DNA from: Ophioderma brevispina
Taxonomy: Eukaryota; Echinodermata; Ophiuroidea; Amphilepidida; Ophiodermatidae
Direction: 5' to 3'
Assembly: GCA_023653785.1 (NCBI GenBank)
Contig: JAMKCH010010179.1
Location: 1-64,000 of the forward strand
DNA length: 64,000 nt
Each line of letters begins with the position of its first letter. Positions within the stretch are counted from its first letter, which is position 1. The position numbers were made by a program, and so were the translations under genes. The notes beneath the pieces were generated by a model, which was not told the DNA's origin, ran no database searches, and saw only the letters and a list, made by a program, of their open reading frames with translations. This document shows, piece after piece, positions 11,960-22,533 of the stretch.

Positions 11960-12212
11960 ATTATGTCACAGGGCAACATCGTATACACCGGCAGTCAAAC
12001 GTGGACAGGAAGCCAATCTAGTGTCCGACCTGTTTTGCCCATTTTACCTGTCCCACAAATGCCACAGAGACCAGAAGCACCAGACGTTGTGATCCAACCA
12101 GTTCCACGTGGTTTTCTTGGTGTTGCGAACACGGGCGGACCATCAATTCAACAACGTCAAAAGAGAACAATAGGCATATCTTATGGAAGACCAAGGCCAG
12201 GACGTGTTGAAG
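11960..12212 (+). CDS. A2M-like exon 3 (MG4 with Pro-rich insertion and RQKR site)
   Basis: A 253-nt exon encoding 84 residues plus one base, entering in phase 0 and leaving in phase 1. Acceptor is cccatcag and donor is gtaaaa. Residues 1-15 (IMSQGNIVYTGSQTW) match the MG4 strand following HYK of exon 2. The next roughly 65 residues have no counterpart in a typical A2M: they are rich in proline, valine, glutamine and arginine. Residues 66-69 (12155-12166) read RQKR, a consensus furin or proprotein-convertase site. MG4 resumes in exon 4. The insertion is in frame and free of stops, so it is probably part of the protein, perhaps an exposed loop cleaved during secretion. Cleavage is inference. 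Confidence 0.85.
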
Positions 12213-12401
12213 GTAAAAGACATGATTTCAATATAACTGTTCAAAGTTTTGAGATTCATAATTACACAGGGACCTGTGTATACTTAAAATCTGATTTCTT
12301 TCTATGACGGCCGGTGTTCAGCCTGATAAGCGGCTCGGGGTGAGGGTGGTAGTTGGAACGTGGGAGTTTGAAGGGAAAAGGGGTAAGAGATAAGTGAAGA
12401 A

Positions 12402-12833
12402 TTGAGGAAGAGAAGGGTGGATGTATGTTGTGTGCAGGAGGTGAGGTGGAGAGGGGAGGGGGCAAGGATGTTGGGCATAGAGGGAAGAAAGTACAAGTTA
12501 TGGTGGGCAGGAAACAGTGAAGGGATTGGGGGTGTGGGAGTCATGGTAAAAGAGGAATTGTGTGAAAAGGTGGTGGAAGTGAGAAGGAAGAGCGATAGGG
12601 TGATAGCAGTCATAATGGTCTTTGAGGAGGAGGTGGTGAGGTTCATATGCGTCTATGCTCCGCAGTGTGGAAGGAAGTGTGAAGAAAAGGAGCAGTTTTA
12701 TGATGAGTTAGCAGATGAATGGTATATGCAAAGTGTCGGTGAATTGGTCTTATGTGTTGGGGATTTTAATGGGCATGTGGTGAAAAGGATCGAATGTTTT
12801 GAAGGGGGAAGATGTATGAGAGGAATTAAGTGA
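12402..12833 (+). pseudogene. LINE endonuclease fragment
   Basis: Open frame of 143 codons matching the N-terminal AP-endonuclease-like domain of RTE-type LINEs. Residues 11-18 read VQEVRWRG (catalytic glutamate region), a VYAPQ strand follows near residue 80, and GDFNGH lies near residue 120, the metal-binding loop. The frame is lost just after this and before the RT. Confidence 0.8.
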
Positions 12834-13441
12834 TGGAAAGTTGAATTTCAGTGAGAGAGATAGAGGTAGAGTCTGGAAAGAGCATAAGGAGAGAATCATG
12901 AATGAGGAGAATGAGTGGATCAGAAGGTAGAAGCTGATGTGGCGGAAGGGCCAGTTGAGAGGGTTAGTCGGGAAGAAGTGGTGAAGGCAATAAGAGAAAT
13001 GAAAAAGGAAAGCCAGCTGGACTCTCAGAGGTGAGTGCTGAGATGATTAGTGCGAGTGGAGAGATAGGGATTGGTGTGATGATGGCATTGTGTCAGAGAG
13101 TGTTAGATGGAGGTGGGATGCCGGAGGAGTCGGCAGTGAGTGTGGTAGTTCCAATTTTTAAAGGGAGAGGGGATGCAATGAGTTATGGTGCATATAGGGG
13201 TGTAAAGTTGTTCATGCAATGAAAATTGTGGAGAGGGTTCTGGAGAATAGGATTTGGAAGATAGTGGAAGTGGATGAGATGCAACTTGGGTTTATGCCAG
13301 GGAAGGTACGATAGATGCAGTGTTTATTTTGAGGAGGTTGCAAGAGGAATACCGAGCTGAAAAAATTGTCTTCGTGTTTTTCCGAGGGCTTTGTTTTTAT
13401 CAAACATGTCATGGTAAAAAGAATAAGGGAAAAAGCTGTAT

Positions 13442-14173
13442 ATGTGTTTTGTAGACTTGGAGAAGGCATTTGATAGGGTACCGAGGAAAGTGATGGAGTG
13501 GGCAATGAGGAAGAGAGAGATACCAGAAGTAGTGGTTAGAGCAGTGATGAGTTTGTATGAAAGAGCAAAGACAAGAGTTAGAGTGGGGTCTGATTTGTCT
13601 GAGGAGTTTGAGGTGAAGGTAGTTGTGCATCAAGGTTCTGTACTTTCGCCATTGATTTTTGCAATTGTGATTGATGATGTAGTGACGGAGAGTGCAAAAG
13701 AAGGTTTGACAAGTGAGATGTTGTATGCTGATGACTTGGTTTTAATGTCCGCGACAACAGATGGACTCAGGGAGATGTTTTGGAAATGGAAGGCGGCTTT
13801 TGAGAGTATGGGTCCTAAGGTAAACCTTGGGAACACAAAGGTGCTGAGCAGGATGGAGAGGGAGGTGGTAGTGAGTAAGGTAGACCCATGTAGTGTGTGT
13901 GGGAAGAGGGTAAAAGCAAACTCAGTGTGGTGTGGGAAATGGATCCATGGGAGATGCACAAAGATGAAGAGAGTGACCCCAAGCTTGGCAAGAGATTTTA
14001 TGTGCGGAAGATGTGAGAATGGAGCTGGAGGGATGGTGGAACAGGAGGAAAGATTGTGTGATGAGGTGGAGTCTGTGAAGGAGTTCACATACCTTGGGGA
14101 CAAGGTTAGTGGGGGGTGGTGGATGCGAGGTGGCTGTGACAGATGGAGTGAGGTATGGGTGAGTGAAGTTTAG
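13442..14173 (+). pseudogene. LINE reverse transcriptase fragment with zinc finger
   Basis: Open frame of 243 codons. FVDLEKAFDRVPRKV at residues 3-17 is RT motif A, HQGSVLSP at 63-70 is motif B and YADD at 95-98 is the catalytic motif C. Residues 150-191 hold a cysteine-rich module (CxxC, then C, WIHGRC, and CxxC), resembling a PHD or treble-clef finger, located after the RT core. The C-terminal part is in other frames. Confidence 0.88.
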
Positions 14174-14486
14174 GAAATGTGGGGAGTTGTTGCAAGGGAA
14201 AAGATATCCTTTGAAGATGAAAGGAATGGTGTATAAGAGTTGTGTGAGATCAGTTATGCTGTATGGGAGCAAGACATGGTGTCTGAGTGAAAATGAGATG
14301 GGGATTCTGACGAGGACAGGGAGAGCAATGATAAGCTTGGCGATGGGGTGAAGTTGATGGATAGGATGAAGACTGAGGACTTGATGCAGATATTGGGTTT
14401 GGAAGAGGCGATGGACCGGTTGACGAAGGCGAATAGTGTACGTTAGTATGGGCATGTGTTGAGGAAGGATGACGAGCATGCCTTAA

Positions 14487-14804
14487 CACCTTTATGGCCC
14501 AGTTCAGTCAGCCCTAGTGTACAGCTATTCCTATACATGTGTCTGTTTTTGCATCTGGTTTGAAAGTTAAAGCCATAATCCATGTTAAATGTTGCATAAT
14601 ACTCTCCTTTTGTAAACTACAGCTAACAATGATTTAACAAAGGTAAGCAAATTCCTGGGTAGTCAACCAATCTATATCCTTATTATTTGCAGTGGCTTTT
14701 CAAAGGACTTGGATTATGTGGTATTATCTGTCAGCCTAGATCCCCAAAGCCCAAAAGAGACATGCATGGGTCAGATGTGACTCACTTAATTGGCCACAGA
14801 GGTG
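14487..14804. mobile_element. piggyBac-type MITE inside the LINE
   Basis: A 318-bp insertion interrupting the LINE C-terminal coding region. TTAA lies at 14483-14486 and 14805-14808; ends are cacctttatggcc and (complement) cacctctgtggcc. Removing it together with one TTAA restores the continuity of the LINE frame (HAL-RSAFEFEV), so it is younger than the LINE. Confidence 0.82.
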
Positions 14805-15019
14805 TTAAGAAGTGCCTTTGAGTTTGAGGTGGGAGGTTCGAGAAGGAAGGGACGTCCAAAGAAGACATGGAAGAAGCAAGTGGAGGAGGAGAGCAGGAGG
14901 GTTGGGTTGAGGATGGAGGATGCATTGAATCGGGTGAAGTGGAAGGAAGGAGTAAGGGCGGTTGCTGCCAGTGTGAGGTGAATCCGGCCACCCCCGTTTA
15001 TGGGGACAAAACCGGATTT

Positions 15020-16060
15020 AAATCTTTGGATTTACTAAATCATTATTGCTTTTCTGGATTTACTTGTTGTAGCTGTAGGCTCTCCACAGTGGCATCCTGA
15101 GCGCTTCGGTTGATATGTTGTGCGTAAAAATAATTTAATAGTATTACTTTTAATTTTAGGCTAGAACAGACTACCTGTAATTTTGTGATACTTGTTATAC
15201 TGTTTCATCAATAGATGTTATAAACACTTTAAGTGTATAAGGTCTTCTGCACTCCTGTTGATCAAGTAACGTGCATGTGGATAGCTTATTTTTTGTGTCC
15301 ACTAGCATAGCTGGCAGGACCACTTAAAGGTGCGTGTTCCGATCGTCTTTGGGACCCCCCTGATTTACCCGGAAGTAGTATCAATTTTGATATCAGATGA
15401 AAGGCCGTATTTTTCTCATTGTCGTCCTGAAATTTGAGCCCTCAAATCCATTTCATTCCCAAGATATAAACAAAAACCGCCGTTTTAGTGGTTAACCATC
15501 AATATTAGCACAGTATTGAATAGGGCTTTGCAATATGCATTATTGCGTTACCATCAAAACCGCAAGTTTGTTTCCCACGGTACTTGATGGGTGTATGTGC
15601 AAGTGCCAGGCTAGCATATCAAGTAGAGAACACAATACACATAAATCGGAACAACCACCTTTAATAATCTCAGCAGTGGCATACTGACCATGGGGGAAAG
15701 GGGGGCAAGTGGCCCCCTCTGGCTCAGAAAAGCGGGACGATATGGACCGAAATATGCATTTACATCCCTCTTCTTCGGGGAATTTCAATTAATTTCAGCA
15801 TAAAATTGGGCCAAATTAAAATTATATAGCCAATTTTTGTGCGCTGCATGTGCATTTCATCAAGTTCAGACTTAGTTGGAGCAAAACACCCCAGACCTTG
15901 CCTTGATTAGCCTTGATTAGCCTTGACATAAAAAATAAAAGTATTGTGATGCCTGCTGTCACAATTTGCAAATAGAGACATATATGAAGCATTTGCCCTC
16001 TTGGTGACCTTTTACTCTTCAGGGGTGTGAGAGTTCCTCTTTTTAGCTGATTTCCTCTTT
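15020..16060. other. Intron sequence, no gene seen
   Basis: No coding signal. At about 15330-15500 a segment (gacccccctgatttaccc, tatcagatgaaaggcc) resembles stretches near 38690 and 40030, so a low-copy dispersed repeat is present. A short duplication of ccttgattag lies near 15900. Confidence 0.4.
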
Positions 16061-16079
16061 TTCCAAAGAGAAAAAAGTG

Positions 16080-16265
16080 TCACCTGCCTCAAGAAAAGAA
16101 GACACATAGAGATCACTTTGTCCAATGTTGTTGTTGTTTCACCTGCCTTAAGGCAGGAAGACACATAGGGATCACTTTGTCCACTGTTGTTGTTGTTGAT
16201 GTCTGTTGTTGTTGTTGATGTCTGTTGTTGTTGTTGATGTCTGTTGTTGTTGTTGATGTCTGTTC
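16080..16265. repeat. Short tandem repeats, GTT-rich
   Basis: A unit containing cacctgcct and gacacatag, with gatcactttgtcca, occurs twice (from about 16080 and 16139). It is followed by four 18-bp units of gttgttgttgatgtct type to 16262. Confidence 0.85.
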
Positions 16266-16579
16266 TCATGAAAAAGGGTTAACATTTGCCTGGGTCACAG
16301 GTGCAACTTGGCATTCCCCATTTGTTGATGAGGTCAAATGTCACATACCAAGGCCATAGGTCATGTGAGGTCAAGTTGTAAAATAGGCTGAAAATGGAAA
16401 AATTGACCTCATTTGGAACCAAACCCTGATTTGTTTATGAGGTCAAAGGTCACATATCGAGGTCAAAGGTCATGTGAGGCCTATCATTCACAAATCGCGA
16501 TGGCCGGCGACACAAGCCGTCCGAGGACCGATATATTTTTTGTCCGTGGCCTTTCACACCCCTGACTCTTAATGACTTT

Positions 16580-18440
16580 TTTATTTTTTACATGTTCACT
16601 TGATACACAAGATTATTTTCACCAAGTTTCAGATTCTTCCTACCTTGTATACCCCTGATGTACTGTGTAATAAGTTTGGCCAATATTTCATTGAAAAAGT
16701 TGGCAAAATAAGAGCCAGTATTACTTGTAATAAGGGTAATGGGTACCCAGATAAAACATTATACAGTAATAATACCGGTATTGTAAATGATCTGGTTAAC
16801 TTCAAACAATTAGATCAAGATGAAGTTTGTCATATCATCATGAATTCTACAAGCAAGACTTGTAGTCTTGATATCTTACCAACCTGGTTACTAAAAGAAA
16901 ACATTGATATTGTCCTGCCATTTATTACTGTCATGGTAAATACCTCTTTAATAAGTGGTGTTTTCCCTAATGATCTTAAACAGGCTATTGTGACACCAAT
17001 TCTAAAGAAGAGAACATTGGATTGGGATGACTTAAAAAACTACAGGCCTGTGTCCAATATTGGTTTTGTTGGTAAAATAATTGAGAAAGCAGCTATTATC
17101 CAGGTTAATGAGCACATGCGGTCTAACGATCTTGATGAATTATTTCAGTCTGCTTACAAAAATAACAAAGTATGAAACTGCATTGCTCAAGGTAAAGAAT
17201 GATATCACCCAAGCCCTGGATGATAACAAAGCTGTTTTCTTAATTATGCTTGATCTCTCTGCTGCCTTTGATACCATCGATCATGACATCCTACTCAACC
17301 GTCTGGAGCACGGCTTTGGTATCAAAGGCACAGCCCTTAAATGGTTTCATTCTTACATAACTGACCGTTATTTTAGAGTTTCAGTAGGTGGTTTAATGTC
17401 TAAAAAATATGGCTTAGATTGTGGGGTGTGCCGCAGGGGTTGATCATTGGCCCCAGAGCATTTAACAAATATTCTAAATAGTTTCCAATATAATTGTTTA
17501 TCATGGGCTAAGTTATCACATGTATGCAGATGATGTTCAGATTTACTGTATTTTAACCCCACTGGCCCAGGTTGATGCTGCATGTGCCATCTTTCAAAAC
17601 TGGCATATTGTGGAGGAGCTAGTGGTTGCTAATGAACAACAGTGCTCAAACTCAATGACTCTAAGACTGAGTTTGTTATTGCAGCTTCTCCATACCATAT
17701 GACCAGACTCTCTAATCAAGATTAAGATTGGTTCTGCTGAAATAATACCATCTTCTACGATCAAAAACTTGGCCATTACCTTTGACTCAGCATACAATGT
17801 CAGATCAGTGCTCTCTGTGGAAATCTGTTAAACTTCTACTGTGGAACTTGGCTAGAATTCGGCCGGGTTCATCAATCAAGATGCAAGTTCTAATGCTATG
17901 CGGGCACTTGTTTTGTCAAAGTTAGACTATGGTATGCACTTCTTCTGGTTGCAGAAAAAAAAAGATGTTGCGTCTACAGCGCCTACCAAACCGTGCGGCC
18001 CCGCAAGTGTACCATCAACCCCCTTGTTAGACTTCTTTACACGGTTACCCATTGACAAACGTATTCAATTCAAAGTTCTTCTCTACATCCCCAATGCACT
18101 TAAATGGTCTGTCACCTGTCCTATCTTCAAGACTGTATCACCATTTATATTCCATCAAGGGAAAGGCTCCGACTCAAGTATGGACAATCTTGCCTCGTTA
18201 TCCCACGTAGTAGAGGAAGGACAGGTGATGGATCTTTCAGTGTCTATGGCCAAATCTCATTGGAAGCAATACACTTACCATTAGTCAGCCCCCACAGCGC
18301 AGTCTTTCAAACAAGGTTTTTAAAAACCTACCTGTATAACTTGATTTCTGGTTGTTGTTTTCATGTATCCTTGTCATTATATTAGATATGTTTTTTGTGA
18401 AGCGCAATGATCACTTCCTGGAATTGCGCTATATAAGCAT
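16580..18440 (+). mobile_element. CR1-like non-LTR retrotransposon (decayed)
   Basis: RT readable in pieces. At 16600-17175 the frame contains KNYRPVSNIGFVGKIIEKA (residues 146-164). At 17190-17440 another frame has LDLSAAFDTIDHDILL (motif A), then GVCRRG remains of motif B. MYADDVQIY follows at about 17520. A C-terminal segment ends near 18390, and the 3' end carries gaattgcgctatataagca, typical of CR1/L2 3' ends. Frame changes show it is inactive. Confidence 0.82.
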
Positions 18441-18663
18441 GTTATTATGAGCTGAATCAGACAATTTGAAATAAAATGCATATTAGCTCATCTATATCCA
18501 TTACACCAATCCCCAGCAGCCTTGCAAGTATAAAGTGATTGGTAATTAAGTGCAGGGTTAACATGGTATAATTATGTCCTCTCTGCACATGTGCTTCTGT
18601 TAATGGATTAAAGCACATGATATAAGAGTAGGCGCAGATGGTGTTTTGAACCAATCTCATAGT

Positions 18664-18975
18664 TAGTTAGTTAGTTATACCAAAGTTTTAAATCCGGGTT
18701 TGTCCTCGCTAACGGGGGTGGCCGGATACACCTCACACTCAGCAATACTGCTTTGTGAGGATTTATTGGAGCAAAAAGATAATTGACCGGATGCCCTTCC
18801 TGACGCCAATCCACAGTTTTCGGCGGTGGGCCTAGCCTTTGGGCAACCGTGCCCACCATTCAAGGCAGCATGTGCTGGATGGCCGCCAATAGCTCTGCAG
18901 AGCTGACGCCCTTGTAGGTAGATCTTCTTTTTCATTCTACCAGGGTAACCAGCTACCCTCCTCATCAGATTTCCC
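18664..18975 (-). mobile_element. SINE-like or truncated element sharing the RTE-like tail
   Basis: On the - strand the last 80 bases match the RTE-like tail (ccggccacccccgttagc, ggatttaaaactttgg) and end in an AACT microsatellite. The body differs from the LINE: it has ggattggcgtcaggaagg and gggcaccgttgcc-like sequence instead of the LINE C-terminal codons. A short element using a LINE's tail is the usual SINE-LINE partnership; that is inference. Confidence 0.55.
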
Positions 18976-19324
18976 ATAATGCATTGCAATGTGCCTATAT
19001 TGTACTGTACAAAACACATGTCAGTATTTAAGCATAAAAAGTTTTCATGAAGTTTAAGAACCACAAGACATTTCATGATCATGCTAAAAATTGTCTAATT
19101 AAAAAAAAAGTAAAATTGCTTTGTTGGCTAAAATGAGTGTAAAAGTCAGGGTATTTATGTGTTAAGAATATGATTTTTGTGGGATCACATGACCATATTG
19201 AGTTGAAAATTTTACAAAACTGGTGCATTGTGGGATGGACTCAATAAACTCTCTGAAGTAGGTGCAAAGGATATAATGTAATTATGCCATTGACATTTTA
19301 ACCCTTCTCCTCCCACACACACAG

Positions 19325-19465
19325 GGGTTTCTGTAAGGTAACCAATCTGATCCATTTTCTGACATACTTAGGAATTTGGAAACGGAATAAACTACACACT
19401 TTATTCTGTTACGGTGTCCAAATCCATTAGTATGTCAGAAAGAGTGGGTCGGGTCACCTTAAGAA
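19325..19465. mobile_element. Foldback MITE of the tttattccg family, in a CA repeat
   Basis: Arms gtttctgtaaggtaac / ggtcaccttaagaaaac, then ttttctgacatactta and its complement, with cggaataaac / tttattctgtt in the centre. Same family as 5083-5288. It sits between CA-repeat stretches, so its target duplication cannot be defined. Confidence 0.7.
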
Positions 19466-19599
19466 AACACACACACACGCACACACACACACACTCACTA
19501 TCTTTATGTGCCAATAAGCAAGCAGACAATACATAGTTTTTTTCTTTATTTTTTCTCATATCATACAATTACCATACGTGCATAATAAGGTATAAAAAG

Positions 19600-19925
19600 T
19601 AACAGTTTTGGTTTGTTTTTGCATGGAATTCATATTTCTTCATATTTCCAGATTTACCAGTCCGCTTATGCTCTCCGTTCTAGCTTATCCATCAAATTTC
19701 TTGTTCCTTGTTCAAACAAACAATCTGGTGATCATGCCTTGTCAATCGCTGGCCCCCGCCTTTGGAACGAGTTGCCCTGTCATTTATGACCTTGATAGTG
19801 TCTCGGTTTTTAAAAGCCATTTAAAGTCTCATCTTTATCCTAGCCTTTAATTTTACTTTCCTATTCCAATGCCTTGCCTATTTTGTAAAAAGTGCTTTCT
19901 AAATCTCATTATTATTATTATTATT
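19600..19925 (+). mobile_element. CR1/L2-like LINE 3' fragment
   Basis: Translates as HALSIAGPRLWNELPCHL followed, after a stop, by SVSVFKSHLKSHLYPSL, the conserved C-terminal end of CR1/L2-group proteins. It is followed by an ATT microsatellite (about 19908-19925), a typical tail. Confidence 0.75.
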
Positions 19926-20016
19926 CCAATCTCATTCTGTTTACCATACGTGCATAATAAGGTATAAAAATAAGGTTTCACATATAGCTTTGAGTGTGTA
20001 CTTCTCTTTTTTCTAG

Positions 20017-20189
20017 AACCAAGCCTTCCAGATTATACTACGATGGCCCTGAACCGCATAAACCTTCCATTCAACGTGTCCACACACATGGCTCCCAAGA
20101 GTAAAGTTATCGTCTACTACATACGCAGTGACGGTGAGGTTGTGTCTGGAAGCGGCCATTTTACTGTTGCCAACATCTTTGAGAACAAG
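20017..20189 (+). CDS. A2M-like exon 4 (MG4 end)
   Basis: A 173-nt exon, entering with two bases that complete the split codon from exon 3 (GAA, Glu) and leaving in phase 0. Acceptor is tttttctag and donor is gtaatt. Residues read PSLPDYTTMALNRINLPF, then NVSTHMAPKSKVIVYYI, RSDGEVVSGSGHFTV and ANIFENK. The segment YYIRSDGEVV with FENK before an exon border matches the end of MG4 and start of MG5 in A2M proteins. NVS is a possible N-glycosylation site. Confidence 0.92.
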
Positions 20190-21483
20190 GTAATTGGACA
20201 CCTCATGTGAAACATGCTTGAGAATATCTATCAGGTAAAACCTTGTGGCACTGATATTTTGTGAAATTTGAGTGTTGTTTAAACTTTCTTTGTTTTAAAA
20301 TGAAAGGGAAACTACCCCATCCTGAATTCAACCCAACCACTCATCCATCAAGCCTCAGATTTTGGTGTCTTTATTAGAAAGCTACACAATAATTTTGCTC
20401 AGCTCTTTCCCATTATGGTGCTGCAGTGCATAAACATGGCTTGCTTATGTGCAGTTACCATAAATTAACAGTATACAGGCTTTCTAATACATGCAATCAC
20501 TGCTCATGTTAAAATGGTATATTGGGGGTATATTCAAATGAAATTTAGGCTTATAGGTGCAACGAGAGATTTCAAGTCATCCATATTTTCTGTGATATTG
20601 TGACGTTATTGTCTACATAACAGATATGTAGTGATTTCATATAGATTAGACACACAGTAGATTCCCTACCTTTTATTTGGCTACAGAAATAACTTAATAT
20701 GAAAACAAAAGATGATTTGTATATGCTTATATTTCAATAGAAAACATAAGCTGAATTTTGTATTTGCTCATATACGAATTAGAAATTTCACAATTTTTGT
20801 ACCAAAGAAACAGTTCTCAGCTTAATTCTTTCAGATGGGGATATTTTTGATAGAGAGCTTTACATCAGTGCCAAAGTCAGAATTTTCACATTTTTTGTGG
20901 GGCACCTGTTATTTGAAATCTCTCGTTGCACCTTTAAGAAATGTTGGTAATGGCCTTTTCTATGAAACCAAAAAAAATGTAATAATTAGGTGGAGCATGT
21001 TTAAAAAACATTTAAAAACAGTCCAAATTGTAAATCTATCTTTGCAAGCAGAACTGAAGGTGCAGCTATTAGTCACTATACCTTGGTTAGTCAAATTTAA
21101 TTTCCCACTTTTTTGTGTTTTACAATTTCAATACTACATACTGAAACTAGGACAGGTGCTCTTTCATCTCGTAGGTTCATGAGCGTAAGGCAGACTTGTT
21201 AGTTGGGTCATCTGGAGCATTTCTGTGATCGCGTGGAGAGTGAAGGTTCATTTCTCCATGGATTTGTTTTCTAAGAAGGTCAATGGAAAAAATTAGCAGG
21301 GGTGTGCCCTAGCTGTAAAAGCATGTGCAGGATCCAGGAGGGGGCTAAATCCATAATACAGGGGTCAAAAGGGGATTGCTGTAACCAAACTGTCCGTCTT
21401 GCTACAAGGAGTAAAACAAAGTATAGTCTTCAATGTTCTATGTGTCTGGTGCTCTAGTTTTATTTTGCTGTTCTTTTTTTTAG
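20190..21483. other. Intron 4, nothing recognised
   Basis: AT-rich intron between two confident A2M exons. An open frame at 20835-21182 has no family resemblance, low complexity and no splice logic; it is probably chance. Confidence 0.5.
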
Positions 21484-21633
21484 GTGTCTTTGGATTTCAA
21501 TACTGCTGAAGCCAGACCAGGGGCTTCCGTGCAGCTAACAGTCAATGCCTCGCCACAATCCCTGTGTGCACTAGGGGTTGTCGACGAGAGCGTTCACATG
21601 TTACGAGATTCAAACCAGCTCACAGCCACCAAG
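21484..21633 (+). CDS. A2M-like exon 5 (MG5, CALGVVDESV)
   Basis: A 150-nt exon encoding 50 residues, phase 0 at both ends. Acceptor is a T-rich tract ending tag, donor is gtaagt. It reads VSLDFNTAEARPGASVQL, then TVNASPQSLCALGVVDESV and HMLRDSNQLTATK. SxCALxVVDxSV is one of the most conserved stretches of the A2M/complement C3 family at the MG5-MG6 border. NAS is a potential N-glycosylation site. Two broken direct copies of this exon and its donor follow within 330 bp. Confidence 0.95.
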
Positions 21634-21656
21634 GTAAGTTGATATTTTTCTCCTCC

Positions 21657-21796
21657 TTCAATACTGCTGAAGCCAGACCAGGGGCATGCATCCATGCAGC
21701 TCACAGTCAATGCCTCACCACAATCTCTTTGTGCTTGGGGTTGTTGACAAGAGTGTTCACTTGTTACAAGATTCAAACCAGCTCACAGCCACCAAG
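21657..21796 (+). pseudogene. Dead tandem copy 1 of A2M exon 5
   Basis: Near-identical copy of exon 5 from the NTAEA codons through to its splice donor. It starts 161 bp after the matching base of exon 5. Two changes break it: four extra bases after the sequence for ARPG and a loss in the CALG codons (tgtgcttgggg against tgtgcactagggg), which brings a TGA into frame. The 5' part of the exon and the acceptor are absent, so it cannot be spliced in as an alternative exon. The gtaagt donor is intact. Confidence 0.85.
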
Positions 21797-21819
21797 GTAA
21801 GTTGATATTTTTCTCCTCG

Positions 21820-21955
21820 TTCAATACTACTGAAGTCAGACCAGGAGCTTCCATGCAGCTCACAGTCAATGCCTCACCACAATCTCTTTGTGCTTGGGGT
21901 TGTTGACAAGAGTGTTCACTTGTTACAAGATTCAAACCAGCTCACAGCCACCAAG
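21820..21955 (+). pseudogene. Dead tandem copy 2 of A2M exon 5
   Basis: Third copy of the same exon segment, 163 bp after the second. It shares the frameshifting loss at the CALG codons with copy 1 but lacks the four-base gain, so one dead copy was probably duplicated to give the other. It too lacks an acceptor and keeps the gtaagt donor. Confidence 0.85.
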
Positions 21956-22091
21956 GTAAGTTGATATTTTCTCCTCCTTTGCACAAACCTCTTTTGTATT
22001 TCAATAAGAGATGTGGGCATGTATGACTACCCATGTGTGTACATGTCAGTAATGGCATTGAAGATATTATGAGGTTTGATAATCCCCTTAA

Positions 22092-22533
22092 AGGGATTAG
22101 CAGCGATAATGCGAGAGAATCGAAAAAATGTGGAAATGCATGATTTAACTTATAAATCAGGGATAAGTGTGTACAATTCCATATAACTGCTTTAATGTAG
22201 AAAAAAAAACACCAAATAGTGAAAAAATGAAGTATTTGAGGAAATTTGCCATACCGTCTCCCGCAAATAGACATACAGCGACGGCGTCTCAAAATGCTCA
22301 AAATCTGCACTAAACAGCTGATTGTGGTTTAGACTAGTACAGAATAAACAAAGACCAATAATGTTTGTGCTTGAGGTCAAATTGTATTGATCATGGTGCA
22401 CAATATCACGCTGAAAATCTGTGATATTCACCATGAAAGTCTTTCTTGATCTCAAGTCGGAATTTTGATATGCACGTATAGAAATTACAGAATCAGATTG
22501 ATGTTTCGGATTAGCAAATCGCTGCTAATCCCT
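22092..22533. mobile_element. piggyBac-type MITE flanked by TTAA
   Basis: A 442-bp element with perfect 16-bp ends agggattagcagcgat, inverted, between TTAA at 22088-22091 and 22534-22537. No coding sequence. Different end sequence from the 8161 and 14487 elements, so it is a separate family using the same target. Confidence 0.85.

Larger units (their letters stand above)
12304..15010 (+). mobile_element. RTE-like non-LTR retrotransposon (decayed)
   Basis: LINE with an apurinic-type endonuclease (12402-12833), a reverse transcriptase and zinc-finger segment (13442-14173), a C-terminal segment (14163-14460 and 14809-14980) and a 3' tail with ggccacccccgtt and gggacaaaac. The tail's C and G runs can pair as a hairpin. 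Frameshifts, small insertions and a TTAA element (14487-14804) show it is dead. Other copies or tails: 44690-47890, 50698-51220 and 18664-18975 on the - strand; 55585-55665 on the + strand. Clade assignment is by resemblance only. Confidence 0.85.

Noticed and set aside
12302..14489. Several long - strand frames opposite the LINE (serine/proline/histidine-rich)
   Set aside because: Shadows of GA-rich LINE coding sequence; the + strand carries the endonuclease and RT motifs.
20835..21182. 115-codon open frame in intron 4
   Set aside because: No family similarity, biased composition, and located between two confident exons of another frame.
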